The notes under the pieces: generated by a model
Database searches by the model: none
Told to the model about the DNA's origin: nothing
Seen by the model: the letters and a program-made list of their open reading frames with translations, nothing else
Source of the DNA: VAZQ01 sp963721005
GTDB lineage: Bacteria > Pseudomonadota > Alphaproteobacteria > Rhizobiales > Xanthobacteraceae
Direction of reading: 5' to 3'
Assembly: GCA_963721005.1 (NCBI GenBank)
Contig: CAVRHR010000003.1
Coordinates: 1,302,001-1,366,000, forward strand
Length of the DNA: 64,000 bases
Part shown: positions 8,779 through 17,066 of the stretch, piece after piece
How positions within the stretch are numbered: position 1 is the stretch's first letter
Layout of the letters: every line of letters begins with the position of its first letter
Translations under genes and position numbers: made by a program

Positions 8779-9252
8779 ATGGCTGCGCAAATGTCACGAC
8801 CGGCACGCACGCGCATCGGTCGATCTCGGGCGGGGCTTGGCATGTTCGCCCGCGCGCCGATCAAGAAGGGCCAGTTCATCGCGCGCTACAGCGGCCGCAA
8901 GATCGATACCGATACGGCCGACGAGCTCGACAACAAATACCTGTTCGAGATCAATGCACGCTGGACCATCGACGGCGCCAACCGCAGGAACCGGGCACGC
9001 TACATAAACCATGCCTGCCGGCCCAATGCGGAGCCATATTTCGTCAAGCACGTGATCAAGATCCGCGCCATCAAGAACATCAAGCCCGACGAGGAGATCA
9101 CCTACAATTACGGCCGCGGCTATTTCGACTGCTTCATCAAGGCGGTGGGCTGCAAGTGCAGCTCCTGTCGCAAGAAGAAGGCAAAGGAGCGCGCCGAGCG
9201 CCGGAAAGTCTTGGCGCGAAGGAAGAAGCGCGCGGCGAGCAAGCGGAAGTGA
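8779..9252 (+). CDS. SET domain protein-lysine N-methyltransferase
   Basis: 157 residues from ATG 8779 (ATG 8791 is an alternative). SET signatures are G-L-G-M-F-A near the start, R-Y-I-N-H-A-C-R-P-N-A-E near residues 74-85 (cofactor-binding pseudoknot) and E-E-I-T-Y-N-Y-G near 105-112, followed by a post-SET-like C-x-C-x-x-C at about 125-130. The last 30 residues are almost all lysine, arginine and alanine, a nucleic-acid-binding-like tail. It would transfer methyl groups from S-adenosylmethionine to lysines of an unknown protein. Single-gene unit with a large palindrome downstream. Confidence 0.9.
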   Translation: MAAQMSRPARTRIGRSRAGLGMFARAPIKKGQFIARYSGRKIDTDTADELDNKYLFEINARWTIDGANRRNRARYINHACRPNAEPYFVKHVIKIRAIKNIKPDEEITYNYGRGYFDCFIKAVGCKCSSCRKKKAKERAERRKVLARRKKRAASKRK

Positions 9253-9281
9253 GAATCCACTAGCCGAGGTCGCACACCCTT

Positions 9282-9372
9282 GTCATGGCCGGGCTTGGTC
9301 CCGGCCATCTCGCTTATATTGGCACCACATTGCGTCCCTGCTCGAGATGGCCGGGACAAGCCCGGCCATGAC
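9282..9372. repeat. Large inverted repeat downstream of the SET gene
   Basis: The left arm 9282-9312 begins GTCATGGCCGGGCTTG and ends CCATCTCG; the right arm 9343-9372 is its reverse complement except for one extra G in the left arm. Thirty bases separate the arms. It lies between convergent SET and PrpD genes and is a member of the palindromic family also seen at 1303 and 4141. Confidence 0.85.
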
Positions 9373-9447
9373 AAGAATAGCTTCAGCAGTCCCTACGTGT
9401 TGGCTCGTCTTCAAAACCGAATCCGCCATGACGCTCCTCCGGAACTC

Positions 9448-10794
9448 TTACGCGCCGAGCCATTCCAGGCTGGCTTCTTCCTCCAGACCTTCCAGGCGAT
9501 CGAGCACGCGCTCGGCATCGGCCTGCCGGCGGGTCAGCATCAGGAACTTTTCGCGCATGGCGGCGCGATCGAACGGCCGTGCCGGCGTTCCCATGAAGGC
9601 CTCGACCCGCCGGGTAAGCTCGCGCCCGTCATTGGTGGCGATGGTGACGGTGCTGGGCACGTCGCCATGGCCCCAATTCCCCGGCTCCGGCCGCACCGTG
9701 ACGCGCCGGCAAAGCGAGCGGATGGCGGGGTCGGCAAGCGCATGCTCGCCGAACGAAGCCGGATCGCGCGGATCGCGGTAGAGGGCGAGCGCGACGCAGA
9801 ACGGCGCGGAGTATTGCGACATCATTACGTCGGTCGGCTCCGGAATGTTGTTGACCACGGCCATCCGCTTCTCGCCCATCACCGTCACCGCCTTGACGTC
9901 GTCGCCGCCGATGCCGTGCTCGGCGCGCAGCTCCTGCACGGCCTGCACGGCGCGCTGCGCGGTGATGTGGCAGGCATAGCGCTTGAGGCAGATGTTCAGC
10001 GTCGCGTAGTCGTGGCCGAGCCCGCGCGTGAGCGCCCCGAGGTCGAAGTCGCTGCAGAAGACGCGCAGGAATCCGGCCTCGCCTTCGAGCACGCTGCTCG
10101 GCCCGGTGAAGCCGCTGCCGGCGAGGCTTGCGGCCAGCACGCCGGCCTCGCAGGCGCGCCCGATATGCAGCCGCTTCACCATGGCGCCGGTGCCGGAGCG
10201 GGCGAACTCCATGAGACCGCCGCACAGCGAGCCCGCGATGCCGAGCGCGTTGGTCATGGTAGAGGCGTCGAGCTTGAGGAAGCGGCCGGCCGCTATCGCC
10301 GCCCCGAACGGACCGGTGGTGCCGGGCGCATGGAAGCCGTGCGCTTCGTTGCTGTGCTTGGTGGCCCAGCCGATCCGGATCATCACCTCGGCGCCCGCCA
10401 CCACGGCGGCGATCAGGTCGCGGCCGCGGCCGCCGGCTTCCTGCGCCATCGCGAGGCCGGGCGGCAGCAAGGTGGCGCCGCCATGCACGCCGGCGCCCGG
10501 GTTGATCACCACATTGTCGAGCTCGAAGGCGTGCGAGAGGGTGCCGTTGGCGAGCGCCGCCAGCGCGGGCTGCACCGCCGGGCCGCCGGCGCCCAGGATC
10601 CGGCTCTTGCCTCCCGGTCCGGTGCGTTGCGCGTAGCCGACGACCGTCCCGCTCCACGGGATGGTGTTGCCGTAGATGATGGCGGCGGCGGTGTCGATGA
10701 TGCAATCCTTGGCGCGCTGGACGACAGCGGCCGGGATATCCTCGAAGCGTAAATTGGCGGCATATTCGGCGAGCTGAATCGTTTCTTGCGACAA
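9448..10794 (-). CDS. MmgE/PrpD family protein
   Basis: 448 residues. The in-frame start is TTG 10792-10794, with GGAGAACC about ten bases upstream; the nearby ATG at 10810 is in another frame. MmgE/PrpD proteins include 2-methylcitrate dehydratase, cis-aconitate decarboxylase and many catabolic paralogues. Family traits visible are the N-terminal helix ending in D-C-I-I-D-T-A, the H-A-F-E-L-D-N segment near residue 88 and G-P-F-G-A-A-I-A-A-G-R near 160. No methylcitrate synthase or methylisocitrate lyase is adjacent, so this is probably not propionate metabolism. It is divergent from a Bug receptor gene, which could deliver its carboxylate substrate. A second paralogue lies at 60267. Confidence 0.88.
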   Translation of the reverse strand: MSQETIQLAEYAANLRFEDIPAAVVQRAKDCIIDTAAAIIYGNTIPWSGTVVGYAQRTGPGGKSRILGAGGPAVQPALAALANGTLSHAFELDNVVINPGAGVHGGATLLPPGLAMAQEAGGRGRDLIAAVVAGAEVMIRIGWATKHSNEAHGFHAPGTTGPFGAAIAAGRFLKLDASTMTNALGIAGSLCGGLMEFARSGTGAMVKRLHIGRACEAGVLAASLAGSGFTGPSSVLEGEAGFLRVFCSDFDLGALTRGLGHDYATLNICLKRYACHITAQRAVQAVQELRAEHGIGGDDVKAVTVMGEKRMAVVNNIPEPTDVMMSQYSAPFCVALALYRDPRDPASFGEHALADPAIRSLCRRVTVRPEPGNWGHGDVPSTVTIATNDGRELTRRVEAFMGTPARPFDRAAMREKFLMLTRRQADAERVLDRLEGLEEEASLEWLGA

Positions 10795-10891
10795 GACGCT
10801 GGTTCTCCATTTATGTGCTGATCAGGCGGCCGATTGTCGCGCCGGACTTCCACAACTACGGCATATCTTGCAGACTTGGAAGGGGAAGACC

Positions 10892-11929
10892 ATGCCCCCG
10901 CTCCGAGGGGGACGGAGCAAAGCGACAACCGGGAGAAGCCGCGTGCGACAAATTGCTCTTTGTGCCTGCAGCGCCCTCGTAACCTTCGGCCTCGCTTGCC
11001 CGACCGGCGTTCTCGCGCAGGACTGGAAGCCCGACCGCAATGTCGAGATCATCGTGGGAACGCCTCCGGGCAGCGGCTACGACAGCGTGGCGCGCAAGCT
11101 GCAGGAAATCTGGCGGACCGGCAATCTGGTCGACAAATCCGTCAGTGTGGTCAACAAGCCGGGCGGCTTCAACGCGGTCGGCAACACCTACCTAAATGCG
11201 CATCCCGGCAATGGCAGCTACGTGGCCATCACCGGCACCTTGCTTTTGTCCGACAACCTCTCTGGCAACACCGCGATCAGCTACAAGGATTTCTCGCCGC
11301 TGGCGGTGCTGCTCAACGAGGAGATCGTGTTCGCAGTCAATCCGAACTCGCCGATCAAGACCGGCAAGGATTTCATCGAGCGCCTCAAGCATGATCCGAC
11401 CTCGGTCTCGGTCTCGATCTCCGGGATCGGCGGCCAGAACCACATCGCGCTCGGGCTGGTGGCGCAGGCCGGCGGTGCCGATGCGTCGCGGCTCAAGGTG
11501 GTGGGCTTCCAGGGCGGCGCCGAGGCGGTGACGGCGGCGCTGGGCGGCCATGTGGATGCGACGGTGGCGCCGGCGTCGATCGTGGCGCCGCAGCTCGAGG
11601 CCGGCAAGCTGCGCGTCATCGGGGTGCCGTCGGAGAAGCGGCTCGGCGGCGTCTATGCCCAGGTTCCCACCTGGCGCGAGCAGGGCGTGGACGCGGTGTT
11701 CTCGCAATGGCGCGGCCTCATGGGTCCCAAGGACCTGACGGCGGCGCAGATCGCCTATTGGGACGGCGTGCTCGGCAAGACGGTGCAGACCAAGGACTGG
11801 AAGGACCACATCGAGCGCACCCAGCTGACCTACCGCTATCTCGACAGCGGCCAGGCGCGCGCGTTCATCACCGCCCAGAACGAGACCGTGCGCGAGATCT
11901 TGACGGGCCTCGGGCTGATCAAGAAGTAG
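10892..11929 (+). CDS. Bug-type tripartite tricarboxylate transporter receptor protein
   Basis: 345 residues from ATG 10892 preceded by GGAAGGGGAAG; GTG 10943 with GGGAG upstream gives a shorter, more conventional signal peptide. The hydrophobic stretch A-L-C-A-C-S-A-L-V-T-F-G-L-A followed by V-L-A-Q-D is a Sec signal with a likely cleavage after A-Q. The mature part has the Bug pattern: V-G-T-P-P-G-S-G-Y-D near the start, an N-K-P-G-G-F segment and a G-I-G-G-Q-N-H substrate-contact region. The protein would bind a carboxylated compound in the periplasm. No TctA/TctB membrane subunit adjoins, so it is an orphan receptor next to a PrpD-like enzyme. Confidence 0.87.
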   Translation: MPPLRGGRSKATTGRSRVRQIALCACSALVTFGLACPTGVLAQDWKPDRNVEIIVGTPPGSGYDSVARKLQEIWRTGNLVDKSVSVVNKPGGFNAVGNTYLNAHPGNGSYVAITGTLLLSDNLSGNTAISYKDFSPLAVLLNEEIVFAVNPNSPIKTGKDFIERLKHDPTSVSVSISGIGGQNHIALGLVAQAGGADASRLKVVGFQGGAEAVTAALGGHVDATVAPASIVAPQLEAGKLRVIGVPSEKRLGGVYAQVPTWREQGVDAVFSQWRGLMGPKDLTAAQIAYWDGVLGKTVQTKDWKDHIERTQLTYRYLDSGQARAFITAQNETVREILTGLGLIKK

Positions 11930-11956
11930 GGCAACAGCCGCGAGGTCGTAGCGGTC

Positions 11957-12060
11957 GTAGCCCGCAAGGAGCGAAGCGCAATGCGGGGGTGGTCCCGGAT
12001 TACGCGGAGTTTATCATCGGGCGGCGCTCTGAGCCAACCCGTTGGCTTCCTCCGGGCTAC
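11957..12060. repeat. Dispersed repeat with terminal GTAGCCCG/CGGGCTAC
   Basis: Begins GTAGCCCGCAAGGAGCGAAG and ends CTCCGGGCTAC, so the ends are inverted relative to each other. It fills most of the space between two convergent genes. This layout is common for the small non-coding repeats of Bradyrhizobium-like genomes. Confidence 0.55.
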
Positions 12061-12070
12061 AGGGAGCCAT

Positions 12071-13009
12071 TCACTTCGCCGGCTTGGCGATGAACCCCAG
12101 CACCGCGCGGTTGAAGGCATCGGGCTGCTCCCAATAGGCGGAGTGGCCGGACTCGGTGATGATCGAGATTTCGCTGCCCGGGATGTGCCGCGCCACCATG
12201 CGCATGATCGAGGGCGGCGTGATTAGGTCGGCGTCTCCGGTGATCAGGAGCGTGCGCACCCGCATGGCCTCGAGCCTCGCGGTGGTGATCTCGTTGGCGA
12301 CCGGCTGCCGGTAATCGGGCGCGATCACCGCCTTGTGGGCGAGCTCGGTCCACACCCGCGCGCCCTCCGGATTGGCGGCCCGGTAGGAGGGGCCGAGCTC
12401 GCGAAACTCGACCGGCATGTCGTCGAAACCCGGGGTGCGGATATTGTTGGCCGCCTTGGCGATCTCGCCATCGCGCACCCCGGTGGCGTTATCCGCGATG
12501 GTGAGGCTCTCGAGCCGGTCGGGATGCGAGAGCGCATAGTCGGTCGCGATGGTGCCGCCGGCCGCGGAGGCCACCAGGTGAAACTTCTTGAGGCCGAGCA
12601 GCTCGATCAAGGCGTGCAGATCGGCCGAGCCGATGCCGGGCCGGTCCTTGGCCAGGGGATCCGAGTTGAAATAGCTGCGCCGCGAGTAGCCGATGACCCG
12701 GTAGCCGGCCTTGGCCAAGATGGGCTGCTGATAGCCCCAGATCAGGCCGCTGCCGGACGCCGGATGCAACAGCACCACCGGCGCCCCCTCCCCGCCCGTG
12801 TCCCAGTACCAGAGATGGGTATCGGCGACCGCGGCAATCCCCTCGCGGGCGGAAGCCTGCGGCGGCACCACCGTGTTCGCGGTGCTCTGCGCGCCGGCAG
12901 GCTGGGCGAACAACGCCGCGCAAGCGATTAGAAACGGAATGCTTGCCGTCAGGCGTGCGGTGCGAACCATGTTGCGCCCCGCTCCGCCGGAGCCGTGGAT
13001 GTGATCCAT
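12071..13009 (-). CDS. Secreted alpha/beta hydrolase
   Basis: 312 residues from ATG 13007-13009 with a strong GAGGGGA ribosome binding site. A hydrophobic run S-I-P-F-L-I-A-C-A-A-L-F-A (about 25-37) and P-A-G-A-Q-S look like a Sec signal peptide. The mature chain shows the alpha/beta hydrolase order: oxyanion strand V-V-L-L-H-P-A-S-G near 80, a nucleophile-elbow position L-V-A-S-A-A-G-G near 150, an acid in L-L-I-T-G-D-A-D near 260 and histidine in T-E-S-G-H-S near 290. The elbow reads S-A-A-G-G rather than the usual G-x-S-x-G, so the family call is firm but the activity is less so. Divergent from the solute-binding gene at 13139. Confidence 0.87.
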   Translation of the reverse strand: MDHIHGSGGAGRNMVRTARLTASIPFLIACAALFAQPAGAQSTANTVVPPQASAREGIAAVADTHLWYWDTGGEGAPVVLLHPASGSGLIWGYQQPILAKAGYRVIGYSRRSYFNSDPLAKDRPGIGSADLHALIELLGLKKFHLVASAAGGTIATDYALSHPDRLESLTIADNATGVRDGEIAKAANNIRTPGFDDMPVEFRELGPSYRAANPEGARVWTELAHKAVIAPDYRQPVANEITTARLEAMRVRTLLITGDADLITPPSIMRMVARHIPGSEISIITESGHSAYWEQPDAFNRAVLGFIAKPAK

Positions 13010-13138
13010 CGCGTCCCCTCCCTCATGTTGACAGCATCGCAAAATGCAATAGCCTTCCTGATCTTCGCAACGAATTTGCCCGGAGCGCAAGGCTCGAGTT
13101 CGCGAGCGGCTCGCGGCCGGGCAGCCGGGTCCGATGGC

Positions 13139-14215
13139 ATGATCTCTCGCGTGGCGCTTTGGTGCTCGTTGGCCGCCGCTCCGGCGCTTTGGGCGCTGTC
13201 GTTGGGGGCGTTGCCCGCGCAGGCGGCGCCCGTGACGGTGAGCGAGATCGCCAATTATGCCGGCGCCGACCGCCAGCAGGTGCTCGAGGCCGGGGCCCGC
13301 CGCGAAGGCACCATCCTGCTCTACGCCACCGGCACGCAAATCCAGCCGCTGCTCGACCGCTTCATGCAGAAATATCCCTTCATCAAGGTCGCGATGCCGC
13401 GCGCGCCCTCGATCGACGTGACCCGCAAGGTGATCGAGGAGTACAGCGCCGGCCTCTATCAGGTCGACGCCTACGAGCTCTCCTCCTACGGGCTGGTGGT
13501 GCCGCGCGAACAAGGGCTGCTGCAGCCGTTCGCCTCGCCCGAGCTCGCCGACTACGATCCGAACACGATCGAGCCGGGCCGCAACTGGGTGAGCGTGCGC
13601 GAGAGCTATCTGGGCATCGGCTACAACACCCAGAAGATCAGCCAGCAGGACGCGCCCAAATCCTATCAGGACCTCCTCGATCCGAGGTGGAAGGGCAAGA
13701 TGGCGATCTCCGGCTCGCTCTCGACCTCGGCCAATTGGGTCGGCGGCATGGTGCTCTCGCTCGGGGTCGACTATGTCCGCAAGCTCGGGCAGCAGGACAT
13801 CCGGGTCTACGAGCTCAGCGGCCGCGCGCTCGCCAATCTGACCATCTCGGGCGAGGTGCCGCTGTCGCCCACGATCTACAATTCGCATGTCGAGGCGAGC
13901 CGCGCCCAAGGCGCACCGATCGCCTGGAACGTGCCCGGCCCGGTGGCGGTGACCGACACCTCGACGGCGCTGGCGCTCAAGGCCCCGCATCCGCACGCCG
14001 CCATGCTGCTGATCGATTTCCTGATGTCGAAGGAAGGCCAGGCGATGTACCGCGATCTCGGCTACGTGCCGGCGCGCAACGGCATGGCGCCGAAGGATTT
14101 CCCGGCGCTGCAGAAGCTCTATCTCACCAACCGGCCCAACTACATCCAGGAATTCGAGCAATGGGCCGCGCTGGTGCAGCAGACCATCTTCAAGGGCGGC
14201 CGGCGTTCCAACTGA
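13139..14215 (+). CDS. Extracellular solute-binding protein, iron(III)/polyamine type
   Basis: 358 residues from ATG 13139; the start lacks a good ribosome binding site and upstream in-frame codons exist. The N-terminus is a signal peptide (hydrophobic A-L-W-C-S-L-A-A-A-P-A-L-W-A-L, then A-Q-A). The mature sequence has A-R-R-E-G-T-I-L-L-Y-A near 55, Y-N-T-Q near 160, D-L-L-D-P-R-W-K-G-K near 180 and M-S-K-E-G-Q near 300, all characteristic of AfuA/FbpA-like ABC substrate-binding proteins. No permease or ATPase genes follow; instead a racemase-like gene lies 37 bases downstream, so the ligand may be organic rather than iron. Confidence 0.85.
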   Translation: MISRVALWCSLAAAPALWALSLGALPAQAAPVTVSEIANYAGADRQQVLEAGARREGTILLYATGTQIQPLLDRFMQKYPFIKVAMPRAPSIDVTRKVIEEYSAGLYQVDAYELSSYGLVVPREQGLLQPFASPELADYDPNTIEPGRNWVSVRESYLGIGYNTQKISQQDAPKSYQDLLDPRWKGKMAISGSLSTSANWVGGMVLSLGVDYVRKLGQQDIRVYELSGRALANLTISGEVPLSPTIYNSHVEASRAQGAPIAWNVPGPVAVTDTSTALALKAPHPHAAMLLIDFLMSKEGQAMYRDLGYVPARNGMAPKDFPALQKLYLTNRPNYIQEFEQWAALVQQTIFKGGRRSN

Positions 14216-14252
14216 TCTCGCGGTCGCCTGTCAGCAACCAGCCGGGGGTTTC

Positions 14253-14993
14253 ATGTTCGAGGACTATCTACCCAAGCATAAGATCGGCTGCCTCTCGCCG
14301 CTCGCGGTGGTGGAGAACGCGGCCTACGAGTTCTACCGGCTGGCGCCGCCCGGGGTGATGCTGGTCCTGGTCTCGGTCGGCCTGTCGGAATTCTCCCGCG
14401 AGGACGTGGAGCGCGTGTTCGCGCCGCTCGATACCTATCTGGATATGCTGCGGGAGCGCGACGTCGACATGGTGATGCAGAACGGGGTGCCGCTGCCGCT
14501 GCTGATCGGCATCGAGGCGCACGACCGCATGATCGCCCACATGGCGAAGTATTCCGGCCTGCCCGCCACCTCGACTATGCTCGCCGTCGGCCGCGCCGCA
14601 CGCCAGCTCGGCCTCAAGAACGTCGCCCTGGTCAACAAATGGTCCGACGAGATGAACCGCACGCTCGGGGATTTCCTGGCGCGCGAGGGCGTCGGGGTCG
14701 CCGGCGTGGCCAACAAATCGCTCACGCCGGCGCAATTCATCAAGATCAGCGCGGCCGACCAGATGCAGCTCGCCTATGAGCTCGGCCGCCGCGCCCTCCT
14801 GGAAAATCCCGGCTGCGACGGCGTCTATATCGGGGGCGGCACCTGGCTGTCCGAGCCGGTGGCCGGGCAACTGGAGCAGGAGTTCGGCAAGCCCGTCATC
14901 TGCAACCAGGCGGCCATGATCCGCGACATCCTGCACATCCTCGGCGACTGGAAGCCGATCCAGGGCCACAGCCGGGTGTTGTCGACACCGTGA
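14253..14993 (+). CDS. Asp/Glu racemase / maleate isomerase-like protein without the usual cysteines
   Basis: 246 residues from ATG 14253. The fold assignment rests on the spaced features of the maleate isomerase/arylmalonate decarboxylase group: P-A-T-S-T-M-L-A near 107-114, A-A-R-Q-L-G-L-K-N-V-A near 118-128 and the C-terminal G-K-P-V-I-C-N-Q-A-A. At the two sites where family enzymes carry catalytic cysteine, this protein reads M-Q-N-G-V-P near 73 and Y-I-G-G-G-T-W near 189, so neither is a cysteine. The chemistry may therefore differ from the classical two-base racemases or isomerases. It is probably co-transcribed with the upstream solute-binding protein, which could supply its substrate. 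Confidence 0.75.
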   Translation: MFEDYLPKHKIGCLSPLAVVENAAYEFYRLAPPGVMLVLVSVGLSEFSREDVERVFAPLDTYLDMLRERDVDMVMQNGVPLPLLIGIEAHDRMIAHMAKYSGLPATSTMLAVGRAARQLGLKNVALVNKWSDEMNRTLGDFLAREGVGVAGVANKSLTPAQFIKISAADQMQLAYELGRRALLENPGCDGVYIGGGTWLSEPVAGQLEQEFGKPVICNQAAMIRDILHILGDWKPIQGHSRVLSTP

Positions 14994-15006
14994 GCCGTCC
15001 CTCGCC

Positions 15007-15119
15007 GTCATCGCCCGCACAGGCGGGCGACCCGGTAACCCCTGTATCATTTGTATGTGGTGCGGTACGCAAACTTGAGATCGGTGGTTACTGGGTGCCC
15101 CGCCTTCGCGGGGCATGAC
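15007..15119. repeat. Two-hairpin dispersed repeat, family B
   Basis: A hairpin built on CGCCCGC-ACAG-GCGGGCG at the left end and another on GCCCCGC-CTTC-GCGGGGC at the right end flank a spacer containing GGTTACTGGG. A related unit with different stem sequences and the same spacer motif lies at 21875-21968. It precedes the secreted-protein gene at 15156. Confidence 0.7.
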
Positions 15120-15155
15120 GCTGCGGAGCGTAACTTCGGCCGGGAGGAACCAACC

Positions 15156-15992
15156 ATGCATCTTCGATCTTTGATCGGCGCGCTGGCGCTTTTGGCCGGC
15201 ATCACCGTCGCGGTCTCCGACGCATTCGCCTTCGACGACTCCCAATATCCGGCGTGGCGCGGCCAGTGGCGCCGCATCGGCGGCGTCCAGTGGGACCCGA
15301 GCAGGAAGCTCGGCCGCGACGAGCAGCCGCCGCTCAAGCCGCAATACCAGGCGGTGTTCGAGGCAAGCCTCGCCGACCAGGCGGCGGGCGGCCAGGGCAA
15401 TGATCCGACCTTCACCTGCATCCCGCCCGGCATGCCGCGCGCCATGACGGTGGTGTTCCCGATGGAGATCATCATCATGCCGGACACCACCTATATGATC
15501 ATCGAGTACGACAACCAGGTCCGCCGCATCTATACCGACGGGCGCGCTTGGCCCAAGGACAGCGAGCCGGCGTTCGCCGGCTACTCGATCGGTCATTGGA
15601 CCGACGCCGACGCGCAAGGCCGCTTCACCACGCTCGAGGTCGAGACCCGCGGCTTCAAGGGACCGCGTTCGTTCGATGCCAGCGGCATTCCGCTGCACGA
15701 GGACAATCTGACGGTGGTCAAGGAGCGCATCTATCTCGACAAGGACAATGGCGATCTCCTGCACGACGAGGTCACCACCATCGACAACGCCCTGACGCAG
15801 CCCTGGACGGTGCTGAAAACCTATCGGCGCGAGAAGGAGCCGATCTGGTTCGACTACAACTGCCCGGAGGGCAACCATCACGTGCGCATCGGCAAGGAGA
15901 ATTATTACGTCAGCGAGGACGGCGCGCTATGGCCGTCCAAGAAGGGCCAGACGCCGCCGGAGCTGAAATATTTCGACCAGGGCAAGAAGTGA
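15156..15992 (+). CDS. Secreted protein of unknown function
   Basis: 278 residues from ATG 15156 with GGGAGGAAC upstream; the in-frame start at 15051 lies in a dispersed repeat and is rejected. The N-terminal L-I-G-A-L-A-L-L-A-G-I-T-V-A-V-S followed by A-F-A is a signal peptide. The mature protein contains W-R-G-Q-W-R-R, P-P-L-K-P-Q-Y-Q, C-I-P-P-G-M-P-R and R-R-I-Y-T-D-G-R, blocks I associate with a family of hypothetical secreted proteins in Rhizobiales and in sphingomonads. Only a few cysteines are present. A beta-rich periplasmic protein is likely, but no activity can be assigned. It stands alone between repeats. Confidence 0.8.
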   Translation: MHLRSLIGALALLAGITVAVSDAFAFDDSQYPAWRGQWRRIGGVQWDPSRKLGRDEQPPLKPQYQAVFEASLADQAAGGQGNDPTFTCIPPGMPRAMTVVFPMEIIIMPDTTYMIIEYDNQVRRIYTDGRAWPKDSEPAFAGYSIGHWTDADAQGRFTTLEVETRGFKGPRSFDASGIPLHEDNLTVVKERIYLDKDNGDLLHDEVTTIDNALTQPWTVLKTYRREKEPIWFDYNCPEGNHHVRIGKENYYVSEDGALWPSKKGQTPPELKYFDQGKK

Positions 15993-16040
15993 AGGCCGAC
16001 ACGTCGGACCCGCCCTGCAGCGCGAAGCTCGAGCCGCATC

Positions 16041-16170
16041 GTAGGATGGGTAGAGCTCTTGCGAAACCCATCGCTCGGGCGGTGATGAATTGCAGAGAAT
16101 CTATTTTAGAAAATCTCGCGCCGCCGCAATTCGAAGATGATGGGTTTCGCAAGAGCTCAACCCATCCTAC
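16041..16170. repeat. MITE-like element with 32-bp terminal inverted repeats
   Basis: The left end 16041-16072 starts GTAGGATGGGTAGAGCTCTT and the right end 16139-16170 is its near-perfect reverse complement, ending AACCCATCCTAC. The inner 66 bases are AT-richer than the surroundings and carry a second small inverted motif. No transposase is encoded. Non-autonomous miniature element or structured intergenic repeat. Confidence 0.75.
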
Positions 16171-16182
16171 ACGACTTCAGGT

Positions 16183-16932
16183 CTACACGTCCCGCCCCCC
16201 ATCCACCTCCAGCACCACCCCGGTGACGAACTCCGCCTCGTCGGAGGCGAGGTAGAGGCAGCCGTTCGCGATGTCGGCGGGGCGCGACAGGCGGCCGAGC
16301 GGGATGGTGGCGATGAATTTCGCGCGGTTCTGCGGCGTGTCCGGCAGGCCCATGAAGGATTCCAGCAGGCCGGTCTCGCCCAGCACCGGGGCGACGCAAT
16401 TGACCCTGATCCGGTCGGGCGCGAGCTCGGCCGCCATCGAGCGCGACAGCACGTGCACCGCGCCCTTCGAGCCGTTGTACCAGGTCAGGCCGGGACGCGG
16501 CCGGATGCCCGCGGTCGATCCCATATTGATGATGCAGCCGCCGCCCTGGCGGCGCATCGCCGGCACCACCGCCCGGGTCATGTGATAGATCGACTTGACG
16601 TTGATGGCATAGACCTTGTCGAACTCGGCTTCGCTGACCTCGAGCAGCGGTTTGTTGCGGTGGGTCCAGCCGGCATTGTTGACCACGATATCGAGGCGGC
16701 CGTGCGCGTCGAGGGTGCGGGCGACGGCCGCCGCCACCTCGGTCGCGCTGCTGACGTCGCCCGCGATCGGCAGCGCGGCCGCACCGATTGCGGCCGCGAC
16801 CGCCCGCACGCCGTCGCCGTTCAAGTCGACCAGCGCCACCTTGGCGCCCTCGCGCGCAAAGGTGCGGGCGATCTCGGCGCCGAAACCGGAGGCAGCTCCG
16901 GTCACCAGCGCAATCTTCGACGCCAGCCGCAT
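16183..16932 (-). CDS. SDR family NAD(P)-dependent oxidoreductase
   Basis: 249 residues from ATG 16930-16932, preceded by GGGAGGGG. Classical short-chain dehydrogenase landmarks: T-G-A-A-S-G-F-G at residues 11-18 for the nucleotide phosphates, N-N-A-G near 88, serine in I-N-M-G-S-T near 140 and the catalytic Y-N-G-S-K near 153. The acidic residue in V-D-L-N after the second strand favours NAD over NADP. The end V-L-E-V-D-G-G-R is typical of 3-oxoacyl reductase/glucose dehydrogenase-like members. It lies downstream of an MFS exporter gene on the same strand, separated by a dispersed repeat, so co-transcription is uncertain. Substrate unknown. Confidence 0.92.
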   Translation of the reverse strand: MRLASKIALVTGAASGFGAEIARTFAREGAKVALVDLNGDGVRAVAAAIGAAALPIAGDVSSATEVAAAVARTLDAHGRLDIVVNNAGWTHRNKPLLEVSEAEFDKVYAINVKSIYHMTRAVVPAMRRQGGGCIINMGSTAGIRPRPGLTWYNGSKGAVHVLSRSMAAELAPDRIRVNCVAPVLGETGLLESFMGLPDTPQNRAKFIATIPLGRLSRPADIANGCLYLASDEAEFVTGVVLEVDGGRDV

Positions 16933-16970
16933 CCACCCCTCCCGGCTCAATCCGCAACGGCGGCAGGCTA

Positions 16971-17019
16971 GAGCATGATCCCGAAAAGTGGATACCGGTT
17001 TTCGGAAAAGATCATGCTC
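16971..17019. repeat. Inverted repeat GAGCATGATC ... GATCATGCTC
   Basis: Perfect 10-base arms (16971-16980 and 17010-17019) enclose AAAGTGGATACCGGTTTTC, itself partly symmetrical (ACCGGT). This short element is highly recurrent in Bradyrhizobium-like genomes. It sits between the MFS and SDR genes. Confidence 0.75.
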
Positions 17020-17066
17020 AATCGAAAGAGTTCTAATACATAGGCGGGGCAATTGCGAACGATCCG

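Noticed and set aside
12071..14161. Extended minus-strand frame reaching across the solute-binding protein gene
   Set aside because: Only the part from 13009 is hydrolase-like and has a ribosome binding site; the upstream part is the shadow of the gene on the plus strand.
14268..15881. 537-codon minus-strand frame opposite the racemase-like and secreted-protein genes
   Set aside because: Spans two unrelated genes and an intergenic repeat, which no real gene would do; shadow frame.
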